The translations under genes and the position numbers were made by a program. Positions 9,586 through 18,781 of a stretch of 64,000 bases of DNA are shown piece by piece. The notes beneath the pieces were generated by a model. That model was not told the origin of the DNA and made no database searches. It saw only the letters and a list, made by a program, of their open reading frames with translations. The DNA lies in the NCBI GenBank assembly GCA_047602055.1, contig JASGIG010000001.1, positions 3,720,001 through 3,784,000 on the forward strand, given 5' to 3'. Source of the DNA: JAODBQ01 sp047602055 (GTDB lineage: Bacteria; Actinomycetota; Acidimicrobiia; Acidimicrobiales; Ilumatobacteraceae). How positions within the stretch are numbered: the stretch's first letter is position 1; every line of letters begins with the position of its first letter.

Positions 9586-10121
9586 CGGGCACCCCCGCGG
9601 GCGGCAGCGGCGGCGAGCCGGCGGCGCATCGGCGCCGTGGCCAGGTGGCACAGCGCCAGCGCGGCGGCATCGGCGGCGTCGGGCGGCGACGGCGGCGCGG
9701 CCAGGCCGAGGCGCACCTGGACCATCTTCTGCACCTGGGCCTTGCCCGCCCCGCCGTAGCCGGCGACGGCGTCCTTCACCTGGTTCGGCGTGTACTGGAC
9801 GACCTCGCAGCCGGCCGCCGCGGCCTCGGCCAGCGCCAGCCCGCTGGCCTGGCCGACGCTCATCGCCGTGCGCACGTTGACCTGGAAGAACACCTGCTCG
9901 ACGGCCACGCTGTCGGGCCGGTGCTCGGCGATCAGCGCGGCGAGCTCGCGCTGCAGCAGCGCCAGGCGCTGCGGCAGCGGATCCGCCGGCGGCGTGCGCA
10001 CGACGCCCATCGCCAGCGGCCGCAGCTTGGAGCCCTCGGCGCGGACGACCGCATAGCCGCATCGGGTGAGCCCCGGGTCGATGCCGAGCACCGTCGAGTC
10101 GGTGGAACCACTGGCGAACAC
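9582..10121 (-). CDS. ruvC: Crossover junction endodeoxyribonuclease RuvC
   Basis: Resolves Holliday junctions made and moved by RuvAB. The 179-aa product has the first catalytic Asp in LGIDPGLTRCGYAVV, the Glu in VAVEQVFFQVN, and the C-terminal Asp pair in PPDAADAAALALCH. The GTG at 10121 is the best start; the frame stays open far upstream because the neighbouring surface-protein gene is frameshifted into it. It overlaps ruvA by GTGA. Confidence 0.93.
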   Translation of the reverse strand: MFASGSTDSTVLGIDPGLTRCGYAVVRAEGSKLRPLAMGVVRTPPADPLPQRLALLQRELAALIAEHRPDSVAVEQVFFQVNVRTAMSVGQASGLALAEAAAAGCEVVQYTPNQVKDAVAGYGGAGKAQVQKMVQVRLGLAAPPSPPDAADAAALALCHLATAPMRRRLAAAAARGGAR

Positions 10122-10132
10122 GCGTACGGACG

Positions 10133-13100
10133 CTAGCCCACGGCCGTGCGCCTCCGGCGGACCATCACGACGATCATCGCCCCGGCCGCGACCAGCAGCG
10201 CCGCCCAGCGGATCCACACCGTGGCATCGGAACCGGTCGCCGGCAGCGTGGTGGCGCCTTCGACGACGATGATCCGGAACGTCGTCGACGCCGAGCTTCC
10301 CGGCGCCGTCGGTCGCCGTGCACCTGATCGTCGTGGTGCCGACCGGGAACGTCCCGCCGGATCCCGGTGCGCACGACACCGCCGGAGCGACGCCGGAGTT
10401 GTCGGTCGCTGACGGGTTGGCGAACGAGACGACCGCGCCCGCCGGCGTCCCGGTGACGGTGATGTCAGGCTTCTGCTCGATCACCGGCGGCTCGTCGTCG
10501 AGCACGGTGATCGTGAACGACTTGGTGATCGAGTTGGCCAGCACGTGCACGTCGAGCGACAGCTGCTCGGGCGCCGAGTCCGTGGCCGTGCACGACACCG
10601 TCGTCACGCCGAGCGGGTAGAACGCACCCGACGGCGACGTGCACGTGATCGTCACCGGCGGCGTCCCGTCGGTCGCCGTCGGGTCGGCGTAGACGACGAC
10701 GGCGCCGGCCTGACCCGGGTCGTTGAACACGGTGATGTCGGCGGGCACGGTGAGATCCGGCGCCGTGTTGTCGCCGGGCACGAGCTCGAACGTGACGATG
10801 TCGTCGGTCGACGTCGACGCCAGGCTGGCGTTCGTGCCGTCGGTCGCCGCGCCCGCCGGGATCGCCGCGATCACCTCGCCACTGGCCACCATGCCCGACA
10901 CCGTCACCGTGTAGGTCGACGGCCCACCGCTGACGACGGCGGTCGTCGCCCCGGCCGAGCCGGACAGCTGCACGTCGCTGCCGTCGAAGCCGCTGACCGG
11001 CTCGGAGAACACCGCCGTGAACTGGATCGGCGTGGTCGCCGTCGGATCGGCCTGCCCGGCCGCCTGGTCGATCGTCACCGACGGCGGGATGACGTCCGGC
11101 GGCGGTGGCGCCTGCCACGTCACGACGTCGTCTGCCGCCGTCGACGCCAGGCTGGCGTTGGTGCCGTCGGTCGCCGCGCCGGCAGGGATCGTCGCGATCA
11201 CGTCACCGTCGGTCGTCATGCCACTGACGGAGACCGTGTACGTCGACGGCCCGCCCGACACCGTCGCCGAGAGCGACCCGCCGGCCGTGCTCGCCGACAG
11301 GTCGACGTCCGCGGCGGTGAAGCCGGTGACCGCCTCGGAGAACACCACCGTGAAGACGATCGGCGACACCGACGTCGGATCCGACTGCCCGGCCGCCTGG
11401 CCGATCGTCACCGACGGGGCGGTGACGTCGACCGCCTCCCAGGCGACCACGTTGTCGATCGCCGTCGAGGCGACCGACGGGTTGTTGGAACCGTCGAGCG
11501 CGGCGCCGGCCGGCACCGACACGACGACGTTGCCGTCGGTCGTCATCCCGCTGACCGACACGGTGTACGCCGACGGGCCGCCGCTCACCACCGGGGTCAG
11601 CGTGCCGCCGGCCGTCGAGCCGGCGAACGAGACGTCCGCGGCGTCGAAGCCGGTGACCGGCTCGGAGAACGTCACGGTGAACCCGATCGGCGACGTCGAC
11701 GTCGGGTCGGCCTGGCCGGCAGCCTTGTCGACCACGACCGACGAGCCGACGGTGTCCAGCCACGTCACCCTGTCGTCGACCGACGTCGCCGCCGCACTCG
11801 GGTTGCTCGGTCGGTCGACGGCGTTGGCCGCGCCGGCGCCGACCTTGGCGATCACGTCGCCGGCCGTGGTCATCCCGGTCACCTCGACGTCGTAGACGGC
11901 CGGGCCGCCGCTGACGCTCGCGGTGAGCGTGCCGCCGGCGGTGCTGGTGGACAGGTCGACGTCGGCCGCGGTGACACCGGTGACCGGGGTGTCGAACGTC
12001 AGCGTGAACTCGATCGGCGCCGTCGACGTGGGATCGCTCTGCCCGGACGCCTGCTCGATCGTCGCCTTCGGCGTGCTCCCGGCGCCGACGACGAACACGG
12101 TGTCGCTCAGCGACACGCTGGGGATCGGGATGCCGAACCCGGTCGGCGGCGAGCCGATGTACTTGAGCGGCATGCCGTTGTTGCCGAGGTCGGAGACGAA
12201 CGTGAACAGGTGGCACGTCTCGTCGTCGTTCAGGTCGCGGAACTTGACGATCTCCAGCGCGGCGTCGATCTCCTCCAGCGACCCGGCGCCGGCGAACGCC
12301 GACAGGTACTGGTTGTTCGGCGACGCCGTCCCGAACGTGCCGTTCTTCACCTCGTCGGGCAGGACGGCGATGATCGCGTCAGCTGCCTCCTGGGGGAGGT
12401 CGAGCATGTTGTTCGCCGTCAGCAGGTTCTCGATGTCGTCGACGTAGGGCAGTCCGCTGATCAGCTCGAGCTCGCCGCACGTCGCCACCATCACGATCAG
12501 CCCGATGTCGTCGGACTCGTCCTGGTCGAAGTCGTCGTCACCGTCGATGTCCCAGTCGTCGTCGTGCAGGTCGTCGAGCTGTCCTCGGCTGCTCTCATAG
12601 CCGGGATCCGCCCCGGCCACGACGTTGAACGGTCCCGGCGGGATGGTGACGTCGGGCCAGTCGTCGATCCCCTCGACGCGCACGGCGACCTGGTGCGTCT
12701 CGGCCGTCGTGAAGTCCGGGTGCTGCGGCGTGGCGTTGACCGTCAGCGTCATCGGCGTGTCGTCGGTCGTCTCGTAGTCGTCGTCGGGCACGATCGTGGT
12801 CGCGTCGAGGGCTGCCTTGATCTGGGCAGGAGTGCCGTTGATGTTGAAGATCGTGGCGGTCTTCTGGTTCAGCACCGCCCCGGTCGCGGCGACCCAAATG
12901 TCGTCGTGCGGCGCCGCCTGCTGGGTCAGCCCGGGCATCTGCAACGTGCCGTGGCTGTTGAGCGTGAGCTTCGCCGTCGAGCAGTTGGCGAACGCGAAGT
13001 CGTTCCCGGACGTCGGCGCGCACTGATCGGCGTTCGGCGGATAGTTGCCGATGACGATGTGCCGGTCGTCGTCGGAGATCGGATCGACGATGTTCAGCGG

Positions 13101-13274
13101 GATCGGCGTGCCCGGGTTCGTCGACGGGCCGAAGATGATGTCCGGCGCGGTGATCGTCATCGCGCCGTCGGCGTGGACGGGTCGGGCGATGGCCACGGTC
13201 GTGCCGAGGCCGACGAGGGCGACGGCGGCGGCCAGCCGAGCGAGGTTGCGAACGCGATGCTTCCCGGAGCGCAT
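10133..13274 (-). CDS. Secreted Ig-like/HYR repeat protein with C-terminal LPATG anchor, frameshifted
   Basis: Large surface protein of about 1,046 residues. It has a signal peptide (RNLARLAAAVALVGLGTTVAIA), a unique Asp-rich N-terminal region, four Ig-like repeats of about 100 residues each starting like IDQAAGQADPT and ending in VSGM plus AGAA, then two HYR-type modules with CTATD. The main frame runs on into ruvC. Near 10290 a one-base shift restores a classic sorting tail: LPATG, a hydrophobic helix, RRRR and a TAG at 10133-10135. One extra base, perhaps an A in GGGAAGC, would explain it. No sortase gene is seen in the window. Confidence 0.75.
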
Positions 13275-13308
13275 GGCGGCATTGAAGGCGAACCTTCGTG
13301 GCAGCGCA

Positions 13309-13325
13309 TGAGTAGCGATTACTCA
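13309..13325. promoter_or_regulatory. Inverted repeat upstream of the surface-protein gene
   Basis: TGAGTA and TACTCA are separated by five bases in the 65-bp gap between the peroxiredoxin stop and the surface-protein start. It could be an operator. The stem is short for a terminator. Confidence 0.3.
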
Positions 13326-13339
13326 CGCGCCGTGGCGGG

Positions 13340-13798
13340 TCAACTGCGCTGCAGCGCCTTCAACGCGTCGACCAGCTCGCTGACCGGGCGGTAGGTGAGG
13401 CCGGCGATCGCCCGGTGGGCGTAGCGGACCGTGCCGCCGCCGTCGACGATGAACACGCTGCGGCGCGGGAAGCCGAGCGGGCCGAGCGTGCCGTATGCGC
13501 CGGCGACGGCCTTGTCGGCGTCGGACAGCAGCGGGAACTTGAAGCCGTGCTTGCCCGAGAACTTGTCGTGGCTCTCGACGCTCTGAGCGGAGATGCCGAG
13601 CACCTGCGCGTCGAGCGCCTCGAACTCGCCGAGGTCGTTGTTGTAGCTGTTCAGCTGCTTGGTGCACACCGGCGTGTCGTCACCCGGGTAGAAGACGAGC
13701 ACGACGGGCTTGCCGGCGTAGTCGGCGAGCGACACCTGTCCCCCACCGCTGGCGGGCAGGGTGAACCCGGGTGCCCGGTCCCCCACCCCGATGCTCAT
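13340..13798 (-). CDS. Peroxiredoxin (AhpC/TSA, BCP-like)
   Basis: Thiol peroxidase of 152 aa with a thioredoxin fold. The peroxidatic Cys is in YPGDDTPVCTKQ, and FPLLSD and the later FIVDGGGTVRYAH strand fit the BCP/PrxQ group. I see no second Cys at the usual +5 position, so it may use an external thiol such as mycothiol; that is inference. The ATG at 13798 overlaps the yebC stop by ATGA, so the two are probably co-translated. Confidence 0.88.
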   Translation of the reverse strand: MSIGVGDRAPGFTLPASGGGQVSLADYAGKPVVLVFYPGDDTPVCTKQLNSYNNDLGEFEALDAQVLGISAQSVESHDKFSGKHGFKFPLLSDADKAVAGAYGTLGPLGFPRRSVFIVDGGGTVRYAHRAIAGLTYRPVSELVDALKALQRS

Positions 13799-14538
13799 GA
13801 GACCGCTTCCATCAGCTCGTCGCTGATGTCGAAGTTCCCGTACACGTCCTGCACGTCGTCGTTGTCCTCCAGCGCGTCGATGATCCGCAGCACCTTGCGC
13901 GCCTCGTCGGGATCGCTCACCTCGATCGTGGTGCTGGCCACCATCGTGCTCTCCGCCGACTCGATCGCCAAACCTGCGGCCTCCAGCGCGTCGCGCACGT
14001 CGTAGACGATGTGCGGCTCGCACGTCACCCGGAAGCCGTCGTCGTCGGCGGCCACGTCGTCGGCGCCGGCGTCGAGGGCAGTGAGCATCACCGTATCCTC
14101 GTCGCCGCCGGTCACCTGGATCACCCCGCGGCGGCTGAACTGCCAGCTCACCGCTCCCGGCTCGGCCATCGACCCGCCGAGCTTGCTGAACACGTTGCGC
14201 ACCTCCGAGCCGGTGCGGTTGCGGTTGTCGGTGAGCACGTCGATGAGCAGCCCGACGCCGCCCGGGGCATAGCCCTCGTAGGTGATCGACTCGTACGTGC
14301 CGGCGCCACCTTCGCCGGTGCCGCGCTTGATCGCCCGATCGATGGCGTCATTCGTCATCTGCGCGGCCTTGGCCTTGAGCATCACCGAGCGCAGCGACGC
14401 GTTCGAGTCCGGGTCGCCGCCGCCGTCACGGGCCGCCACCTCGAGCTGCCGGGCGATCTTGTTGAACAGCTTGCCTCGGGCCTTGTCGGCCGCGCCCTTC
14501 TTGTGCTTGATCGTCGCCCACTTGGAATGGCCGGACAC
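13795..14538 (-). CDS. YebC/PmpR family protein
   Basis: Cytoplasmic YebC-family protein of 247 aa, linked in various bacteria to transcription control or to translation of proline-rich stretches. The start SGHSKWATIKHKKGAADKARG is the family signature. The GTG at 14538 has a strong AGGAGG six bases upstream. In M. tuberculosis the homologue Rv2603c also sits between pdxT and ruvC, so the context is conserved. Confidence 0.93.
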   Translation of the reverse strand: MSGHSKWATIKHKKGAADKARGKLFNKIARQLEVAARDGGGDPDSNASLRSVMLKAKAAQMTNDAIDRAIKRGTGEGGAGTYESITYEGYAPGGVGLLIDVLTDNRNRTGSEVRNVFSKLGGSMAEPGAVSWQFSRRGVIQVTGGDEDTVMLTALDAGADDVAADDDGFRVTCEPHIVYDVRDALEAAGLAIESAESTMVASTTIEVSDPDEARKVLRIIDALEDNDDVQDVYGNFDISDELMEAVS

Positions 14539-14540
14539 TG

Positions 14541-15218
14541 CTACCTCCTGATGGAACGGACGAACTCGGCGTGCAGGCGCGTGTCGCCGGTCAGCTCGGG
14601 GTGGAACGAGGCCACGAGCACGGTGCCGTGGCGGGCGACGACGGCGACGCCGTCGTGGGCGGCGAGGACGTCGACGCCCTCGCCGACCGATTCGACCTTC
14701 GGGGCGCGGATGAACACCGCGTGGAACGGCTCGTCGAGGCCGGCGACGTCGACGTCGGTCTCGAAGCTGTCGACCTGGCGGCCGTAGCCGTTGCGGCGCA
14801 CGGCGACGTCGATGGCCCCGAAGCTGCGCTGGTCGGGACGGCCGTCGAGCACGGACGTCGCCAGCAGGATCATCCCGGCGCACGTCCCGAACACGGGCAT
14901 GCCGGCGGCGATGCGCTCGGCGAGCGGGTCGAACAGACCGGACGACTCCAGCAGCTTGGACATCGTCGTCGACTCCCCGCCCGGCATGACGAGCGCGTCG
15001 ACCTCGGCGAGCTGAGCCGGCGTACGCACCTGGCGCGGCTCGATGCCGAGCGCGCTCAGCGCCTCCTCATGGGCGCGGAACGCCCCCTGCAGGGCAAGCA
15101 CGCCGATCCTGACGGTCGGGACTGGCCGCCGCTGCGCTTCGGCTGCTCCCTCCTGCAGCTCGTCACCAGCGCTTCCCTGGCCGTGGTGGCAGGCCGGGTC
15201 AGCCGCGTCGTGCCCCAC
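14541..15218 (-). CDS. pdxT: Pyridoxal 5'-phosphate synthase glutaminase subunit PdxT
   Basis: Glutaminase that supplies ammonia to PdxS. Core motifs are RIGVLALQGAF, GGESTTM, the nucleophile GTCAGM, and HPELTGDTRLHAEF. The frame has ATG only at 15218, giving 225 aa with about 34 extra N-terminal residues encoded partly by a repeat-like stretch (15122-15145). Homologues start right at the RIGVLALQG strand, where only GTC, ATC or CTG codons are available here. The true start is therefore uncertain. Confidence 0.88.
   Translation of the reverse strand: MGHDAADPACHHGQGSAGDELQEGAAEAQRRPVPTVRIGVLALQGAFRAHEEALSALGIEPRQVRTPAQLAEVDALVMPGGESTTMSKLLESSGLFDPLAERIAAGMPVFGTCAGMILLATSVLDGRPDQRSFGAIDVAVRRNGYGRQVDSFETDVDVAGLDEPFHAVFIRAPKVESVGEGVDVLAAHDGVAVVARHGTVLVASFHPELTGDTRLHAEFVRSIRR
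15122..15145 (-). repeat. Partial copy of the GC-rich repeat at the pdxT 5' end
   Basis: Holds the 19-base plus-strand string GCCGCCGCTGCGCTTCGGC found also in copy A near 3950. It lies at the expected pdxT start and may have displaced the original start codon. Confidence 0.4.
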
Positions 15219-15246
15219 CTGGAGGCTCGCGATCAGGCACCGCGCA

Positions 15247-16146
15247 TCACCAGCCGCGCTCGGCGTAGCGCTGGTTGACCTCGTCCATGGCGATGCCGGT
15301 CATCGGCGCCCCGAGACCACGGCTGACCTTGGCGAGGATGTGGGCGTCGTCGAAGTGCGTCGTCGCCTCGACGATCGCCTTGGCCCGCGGCGCCGGGTCG
15401 TCGCTCTTGAAGATGCCCGAGCCGACGAACACGGCCTGCGCCCCGAGCTGCATCGCCAGCGCGGCGTCAGCCGGGGTGGCGATGCCACCGGCGCAGAACA
15501 GCGGCACCGGCAGCTCGCCGAGCTCGGCGACCTCCTGCACGAGCGGCAGCGGCGCCTGGAGCTGCTTGGCCCAGTCGAACAGCTCGGCCGAGTCGGCCTG
15601 GCCGAGCCGGCGGATGTCGCCGAGGATCGTGCGCAGGTGGCGGACCGCTTCGACGATGTTGCCGGTCCCGGCCTCGCCCTTGGAGCGGATCATGCACGCC
15701 CCTTCGCTGATGCGCCGCAGCGCCTCGCCGAGGTTGGTGGCGCCGCACACGAACGGCACCGTGAACTTCCACTTGTCGATGTGGTGCGACTCGTCGGCGG
15801 GGGTGAGCACCTCGCTCTCGTCGACGTAGTCGACGCCGAGGGCTTCGAGGATCTGGGCCTCGACGAAGTGGCCGATGCGCGCCTTGGCCATCACCGGGAT
15901 GGTGACCGCGGCCTTGATCCCCTCGATCATCTCCGGGTCGCTCATCCGGGCCACGCCGCCGTCACGGCGGATGTCGGCTGGCACCCGCTCCAGCGCCATG
16001 ACGGCGCAGGCACCTGCGTCCTCGGCGATCTTGGCCTGCTCGGGGGTGACGACGTCCATGATGACGCCGCCCTTCAACATCTCGGCGAGCCCCCGCTTCA
16101 CCGGGAACGTGCCGGTCGAGCGGGAGGAGGAGGCAGCTCCGGTCAT
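15247..16146 (-). CDS. pdxS: Pyridoxal 5'-phosphate synthase lyase subunit PdxS
   Basis: Builds PLP from ribose 5-phosphate, glyceraldehyde 3-phosphate and ammonia. The 299-aa TIM-barrel protein has KRGLAEMLKGGVIMDVVTPEQ, MALERVPADIR, the lysine in MAKARIGHFVEA, and SKGEAGTGNIVEAVRH. It is followed directly by pdxT on the same strand, the usual deoxyxylulose-independent vitamin B6 pair. Confidence 0.96.
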   Translation of the reverse strand: MTGAASSSRSTGTFPVKRGLAEMLKGGVIMDVVTPEQAKIAEDAGACAVMALERVPADIRRDGGVARMSDPEMIEGIKAAVTIPVMAKARIGHFVEAQILEALGVDYVDESEVLTPADESHHIDKWKFTVPFVCGATNLGEALRRISEGACMIRSKGEAGTGNIVEAVRHLRTILGDIRRLGQADSAELFDWAKQLQAPLPLVQEVAELGELPVPLFCAGGIATPADAALAMQLGAQAVFVGSGIFKSDDPAPRAKAIVEATTHFDDAHILAKVSRGLGAPMTGIAMDEVNQRYAERGW

Positions 16147-16157
16147 GACCCCCCAGG

Positions 16158-17291
16158 CTACCGGCCATCCATCCCCGGGCCGAAGGCCGTTCCGGTCAGG
16201 TGAGCGGCGAGGAGCTTCCCGGCGCGGGCCAGTTCGACCCAGGTGTTGCCGGGGGTCAGGCGGATCGGCGAGCCGTCGGCGGCGGTGAGCGTGAAGATCG
16301 ACGTGCGGTCGGGACGGGTCCAGGTGCCGGTGACGGCCTTGCCGCCGGTGTACAAGGTGACCTCGCCGGAGCCGATCGTCTGCGCCTCCGGGCTGTTCCC
16401 GTCGGCCGGGCTCGGCTGGTAGTCGACGGTCAGCACGACGACGTTCGTCGCGGTGACCGGACCCGACTCGCGGTCCACGTGTGGTTTGCCGTCCTGGGTG
16501 CGCGCGTAGGCGTTGCTCGCCGCGTCGTAGGTCCAGCCGACCTTGACGCCGTCCATCGCCAGGTTCACCCCGGCGGCAGCCTCCCCCGTGGCCTGCTGCC
16601 CGGCGGCGAGGTACTGGAACTGCTGCAGGGGCGGCTCGGCGCCCTCCGGCGACAGCGAGAACAACCCGGTCGCCGTGCTGTAGAGGTTGTGCGGCGACTC
16701 GCGGTCCTTGGACCGGAACGTGCCGGCCTGCTTGGAGAACTCGTTGGCGTCGACGCGCACGACGAAGAAGTCGGAGCCGTTGATGGCCGCGGTGACCCCG
16801 GCGTTGCCGCCGCTCCAGGCGAAGATCGGCTTGTTCAGCGAGCCGAGGAGCAGCACGTCCTGCGTCCGGCCCGAGCGGATCGGCCCGACCGGGTCCGGGG
16901 CGTTCGTCTGGAACACCGCGGCGAAGCGGGTGAGCTGCTCGACGTTCTCCTCGTAGACGATGTCGGCCTGGCCGAGCCCGCTCTGCGGCCTGGCGTCCGG
17001 GTGGTTGTCGATCTTGACGACGAGCGCCTGGCGCTGGGCGAGCGCCGGGTCGGTGATCGGCTGTCCGGTCAACGGCATCACCGGCTCGGCCGGGGCGGTC
17101 GTCGTGGTGGCCTCGGATGACGTCGTCGGCGCCCCCGTGGTCGGTGCGACGGTGGTGGCCGGCACGGACGCAACCGTGGACGCCACTGTGGTCGAGTCGC
17201 CCTTGTCACTGCCCCCGCATGCAGCGAGCACGAGCCCGAGCGCGGTGACGGCCACTGCGCCGGTTCGGATCTTTCGATTGCTTCGGATCAT
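16158..17291 (-). CDS. DUF3048 domain lipoprotein (internal start within the htpX frame)
   Basis: Alternative reading of the second half of the fused frame. ATG 17291 is preceded by GAGGGAGCTCTCG. The 377-aa product starts with basic residues, a hydrophobic stretch and a lipobox LAAC followed by GGSDKGDS, then a Thr/Ala/Pro linker and a DUF3048 domain (RPQSGLGQADIVYEENVE, VGPIRSGRTQD). DUF3048 proteins such as YerB are cell-surface lipoproteins of unknown role. Such a clean lipobox suggests this part is, or recently was, a separate gene. Confidence 0.7.
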   Translation of the reverse strand: MIRSNRKIRTGAVAVTALGLVLAACGGSDKGDSTTVASTVASVPATTVAPTTGAPTTSSEATTTTAPAEPVMPLTGQPITDPALAQRQALVVKIDNHPDARPQSGLGQADIVYEENVEQLTRFAAVFQTNAPDPVGPIRSGRTQDVLLLGSLNKPIFAWSGGNAGVTAAINGSDFFVVRVDANEFSKQAGTFRSKDRESPHNLYSTATGLFSLSPEGAEPPLQQFQYLAAGQQATGEAAAGVNLAMDGVKVGWTYDAASNAYARTQDGKPHVDRESGPVTATNVVVLTVDYQPSPADGNSPEAQTIGSGEVTLYTGGKAVTGTWTRPDRTSIFTLTAADGSPIRLTPGNTWVELARAGKLLAAHLTGTAFGPGMDGR

Positions 17292-18197
17292 CGAGAGCTC
17301 CCTGAGGAGGGCGATCCGCTCCTCGAGTGGCGGGTGGGTGTCGAACATCTTGTTGATCGCGCCGAGCCTGCCCTGGTCGCCCACGCCGGACATCGGCTGC
17401 TCGATCCACATGTGCGCCGTCGCCGCCGACGCCGAGTGCGTGACGGTGGTGTCGTCACGCAGCTTCTCGAGCGCCGAGATCAACCCGGGCGGGTAGCGGG
17501 TGAGCTGGCAGGCACTGACGTCGGCGAGCGTCTCGCGGCGGCGGCTGATCGCTGCCTGCATGACCTTGGCGACGATCGGGGCGAACACCAGCAGGACGAG
17601 CCCGATGATCGCCAGCGGGTTGCCGGCGTCGTTGCGATCGCCCTGGCGCCGCACCCGGCCGCCGTTCCACCACATCATCCGGATGCCGACGTTGGCCAGC
17701 AGCGCGACCGCGCCGACCAGCGTGACCGCGAGCGTCGAGACGAGGATGTCGTAGTTGCGGATGTGCGACAGCTCGTGAGCGACGACGCCTTCGAGCTCGA
17801 CGCGATTCATCTTCTCCAGGAGGCCGGAGGTGACGGCGATCGCCGCGTGATTCGGGTTGCGCCCGGTGGCGAACGCGTTCGGGGCCGGGTCGTCGATCAC
17901 GTAGACACCCGGCTTCGGCAGGCCACCGGCGATGCACAGGCCCTCGACGAGGTTGTGCAGGCGGCGGTACACCTCGGGATCGGCGGGCTTGGCCCGGCTC
18001 GCGGCGAGGGCGATGGCGTCGGACTTCCAGTAGGAGGCGAACGCCACGATCGCCGCGAACACCAGGAACACGATGGTCCAGACGAGGCCGTTGCCGATGA
18101 CCAGCCCGAAGGCCAGGCCGACGAGAGCGAGGACGACGACGAAGCCGGCGATCAGGAGCGCGCTCTTTCGCTTGTTGGCGCGGATCTGCTCGAACAT
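16158..18197 (-). CDS. htpX: HtpX-type M48 protease fused in frame to a DUF3048 lipoprotein
   Basis: Residues 1-302 are a complete HtpX-like membrane zinc protease. There are two N-terminal helices (about 13-33 and 38-55), VVAHELSHIRNYDI with the HExxH zinc site at 140-146, further helices and the third ligand region RRETLADVSAC, ending THPPLEERIALLREL. No stop follows: the frame runs into MIRSNRKIRTG, a lipoprotein signal, and a DUF3048 domain, for 679 aa in total. Either this is a true fusion, or the htpX stop was lost and the second part uses its own ATG at 17291. It lies 26 bp upstream of the next gene start region shared with lemA. Confidence 0.85.
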   Translation of the reverse strand: MFEQIRANKRKSALLIAGFVVVLALVGLAFGLVIGNGLVWTIVFLVFAAIVAFASYWKSDAIALAASRAKPADPEVYRRLHNLVEGLCIAGGLPKPGVYVIDDPAPNAFATGRNPNHAAIAVTSGLLEKMNRVELEGVVAHELSHIRNYDILVSTLAVTLVGAVALLANVGIRMMWWNGGRVRRQGDRNDAGNPLAIIGLVLLVFAPIVAKVMQAAISRRRETLADVSACQLTRYPPGLISALEKLRDDTTVTHSASAATAHMWIEQPMSGVGDQGRLGAINKMFDTHPPLEERIALLRELSMIRSNRKIRTGAVAVTALGLVLAACGGSDKGDSTTVASTVASVPATTVAPTTGAPTTSSEATTTTAPAEPVMPLTGQPITDPALAQRQALVVKIDNHPDARPQSGLGQADIVYEENVEQLTRFAAVFQTNAPDPVGPIRSGRTQDVLLLGSLNKPIFAWSGGNAGVTAAINGSDFFVVRVDANEFSKQAGTFRSKDRESPHNLYSTATGLFSLSPEGAEPPLQQFQYLAAGQQATGEAAAGVNLAMDGVKVGWTYDAASNAYARTQDGKPHVDRESGPVTATNVVVLTVDYQPSPADGNSPEAQTIGSGEVTLYTGGKAVTGTWTRPDRTSIFTLTAADGSPIRLTPGNTWVELARAGKLLAAHLTGTAFGPGMDGR

Positions 18198-18223
18198 GCG
18201 CGGTCAGCGGGTGCGGTGCAGCA

Positions 18224-18781
18224 TCAGAACTGCACCTTTGGCACCTCTCGTGACGCCTCGTCGGCCTCGAAGTACTCCCGCTTGTCGTACTTCATCATGC
18301 GGGCGAAGATCACCGAGGGGAACGCCTCGAGCTTGGTGTTGTAGTCCTTCACGCTGTCGTTGTAGAACTGCCGCGCGTAGGCCACCCGGCCCTCGGTGGC
18401 GGTCAGCTCCTCCTGCAGCGCCAGGAAGTTCTGGTTGGCCTTCAGGTCCGGGTACGCCTCGCTGAGGGCGAAGACCTGACGAAGTGCACCGGCGATCTGG
18501 CTGTTGGCTTCGGCCTGGCCGGCCGGTGTGTCCGGTGCGGCGATGGCGGCGTTGCGGGCCCGGATGACGGCGTCGAGCGTGTCCTTCTCGTGAGCGGCAT
18601 AGGCCTTGACGGTCTCGACGAGGTTGGGGATCAGGTCGACGCGCCGCTTGAGCTGGACGTCGATCTGGGACCAGGCGTTCTCCACCTGGTTGCGCAACCG
18701 GACGAGGCCGTTGTAGGAGACGACGGCGACGATGACGAGCAACACCACGATCGCCACGAGGACGATGACGAGTGTGATCAT
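18224..18781 (-). CDS. lemA: LemA family protein
   Basis: Membrane-anchored helical protein of 185 aa. One N-terminal helix (residues 2-24) is followed by the family sequence SYNGLVRLRNQVENAWSQIDVQLKRR, then YDKREYFE near the end. LemA genes often sit next to htpX-like proteases, as here (htpX starts 26 bp downstream). Function is unknown. ATG 18781 overlaps the stop of the glycosyltransferase by ATGA. Confidence 0.92.
   Translation of the reverse strand: MITLVIVLVAIVVLLVIVAVVSYNGLVRLRNQVENAWSQIDVQLKRRVDLIPNLVETVKAYAAHEKDTLDAVIRARNAAIAAPDTPAGQAEANSQIAGALRQVFALSEAYPDLKANQNFLALQEELTATEGRVAYARQFYNDSVKDYNTKLEAFPSVIFARMMKYDKREYFEADEASREVPKVQF

Noticed and set aside
9582..13274. A 1,230-residue frame joining the surface protein to RuvC
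   Set aside because: The junction is Arg/His-rich, the LPATG tail lies in another frame, and RuvC is complete from GTG 10121 with an overlap to ruvA. It is a frameshift read-through, not a fusion protein.
10545..13394. 949-residue plus-strand frame opposite the surface protein gene
   Set aside because: Its composition is Arg/His/Asp/Val-rich, as antisense frames of GC-rich repeats usually are, with no family motifs. The minus strand has signal peptide and domain repeats.
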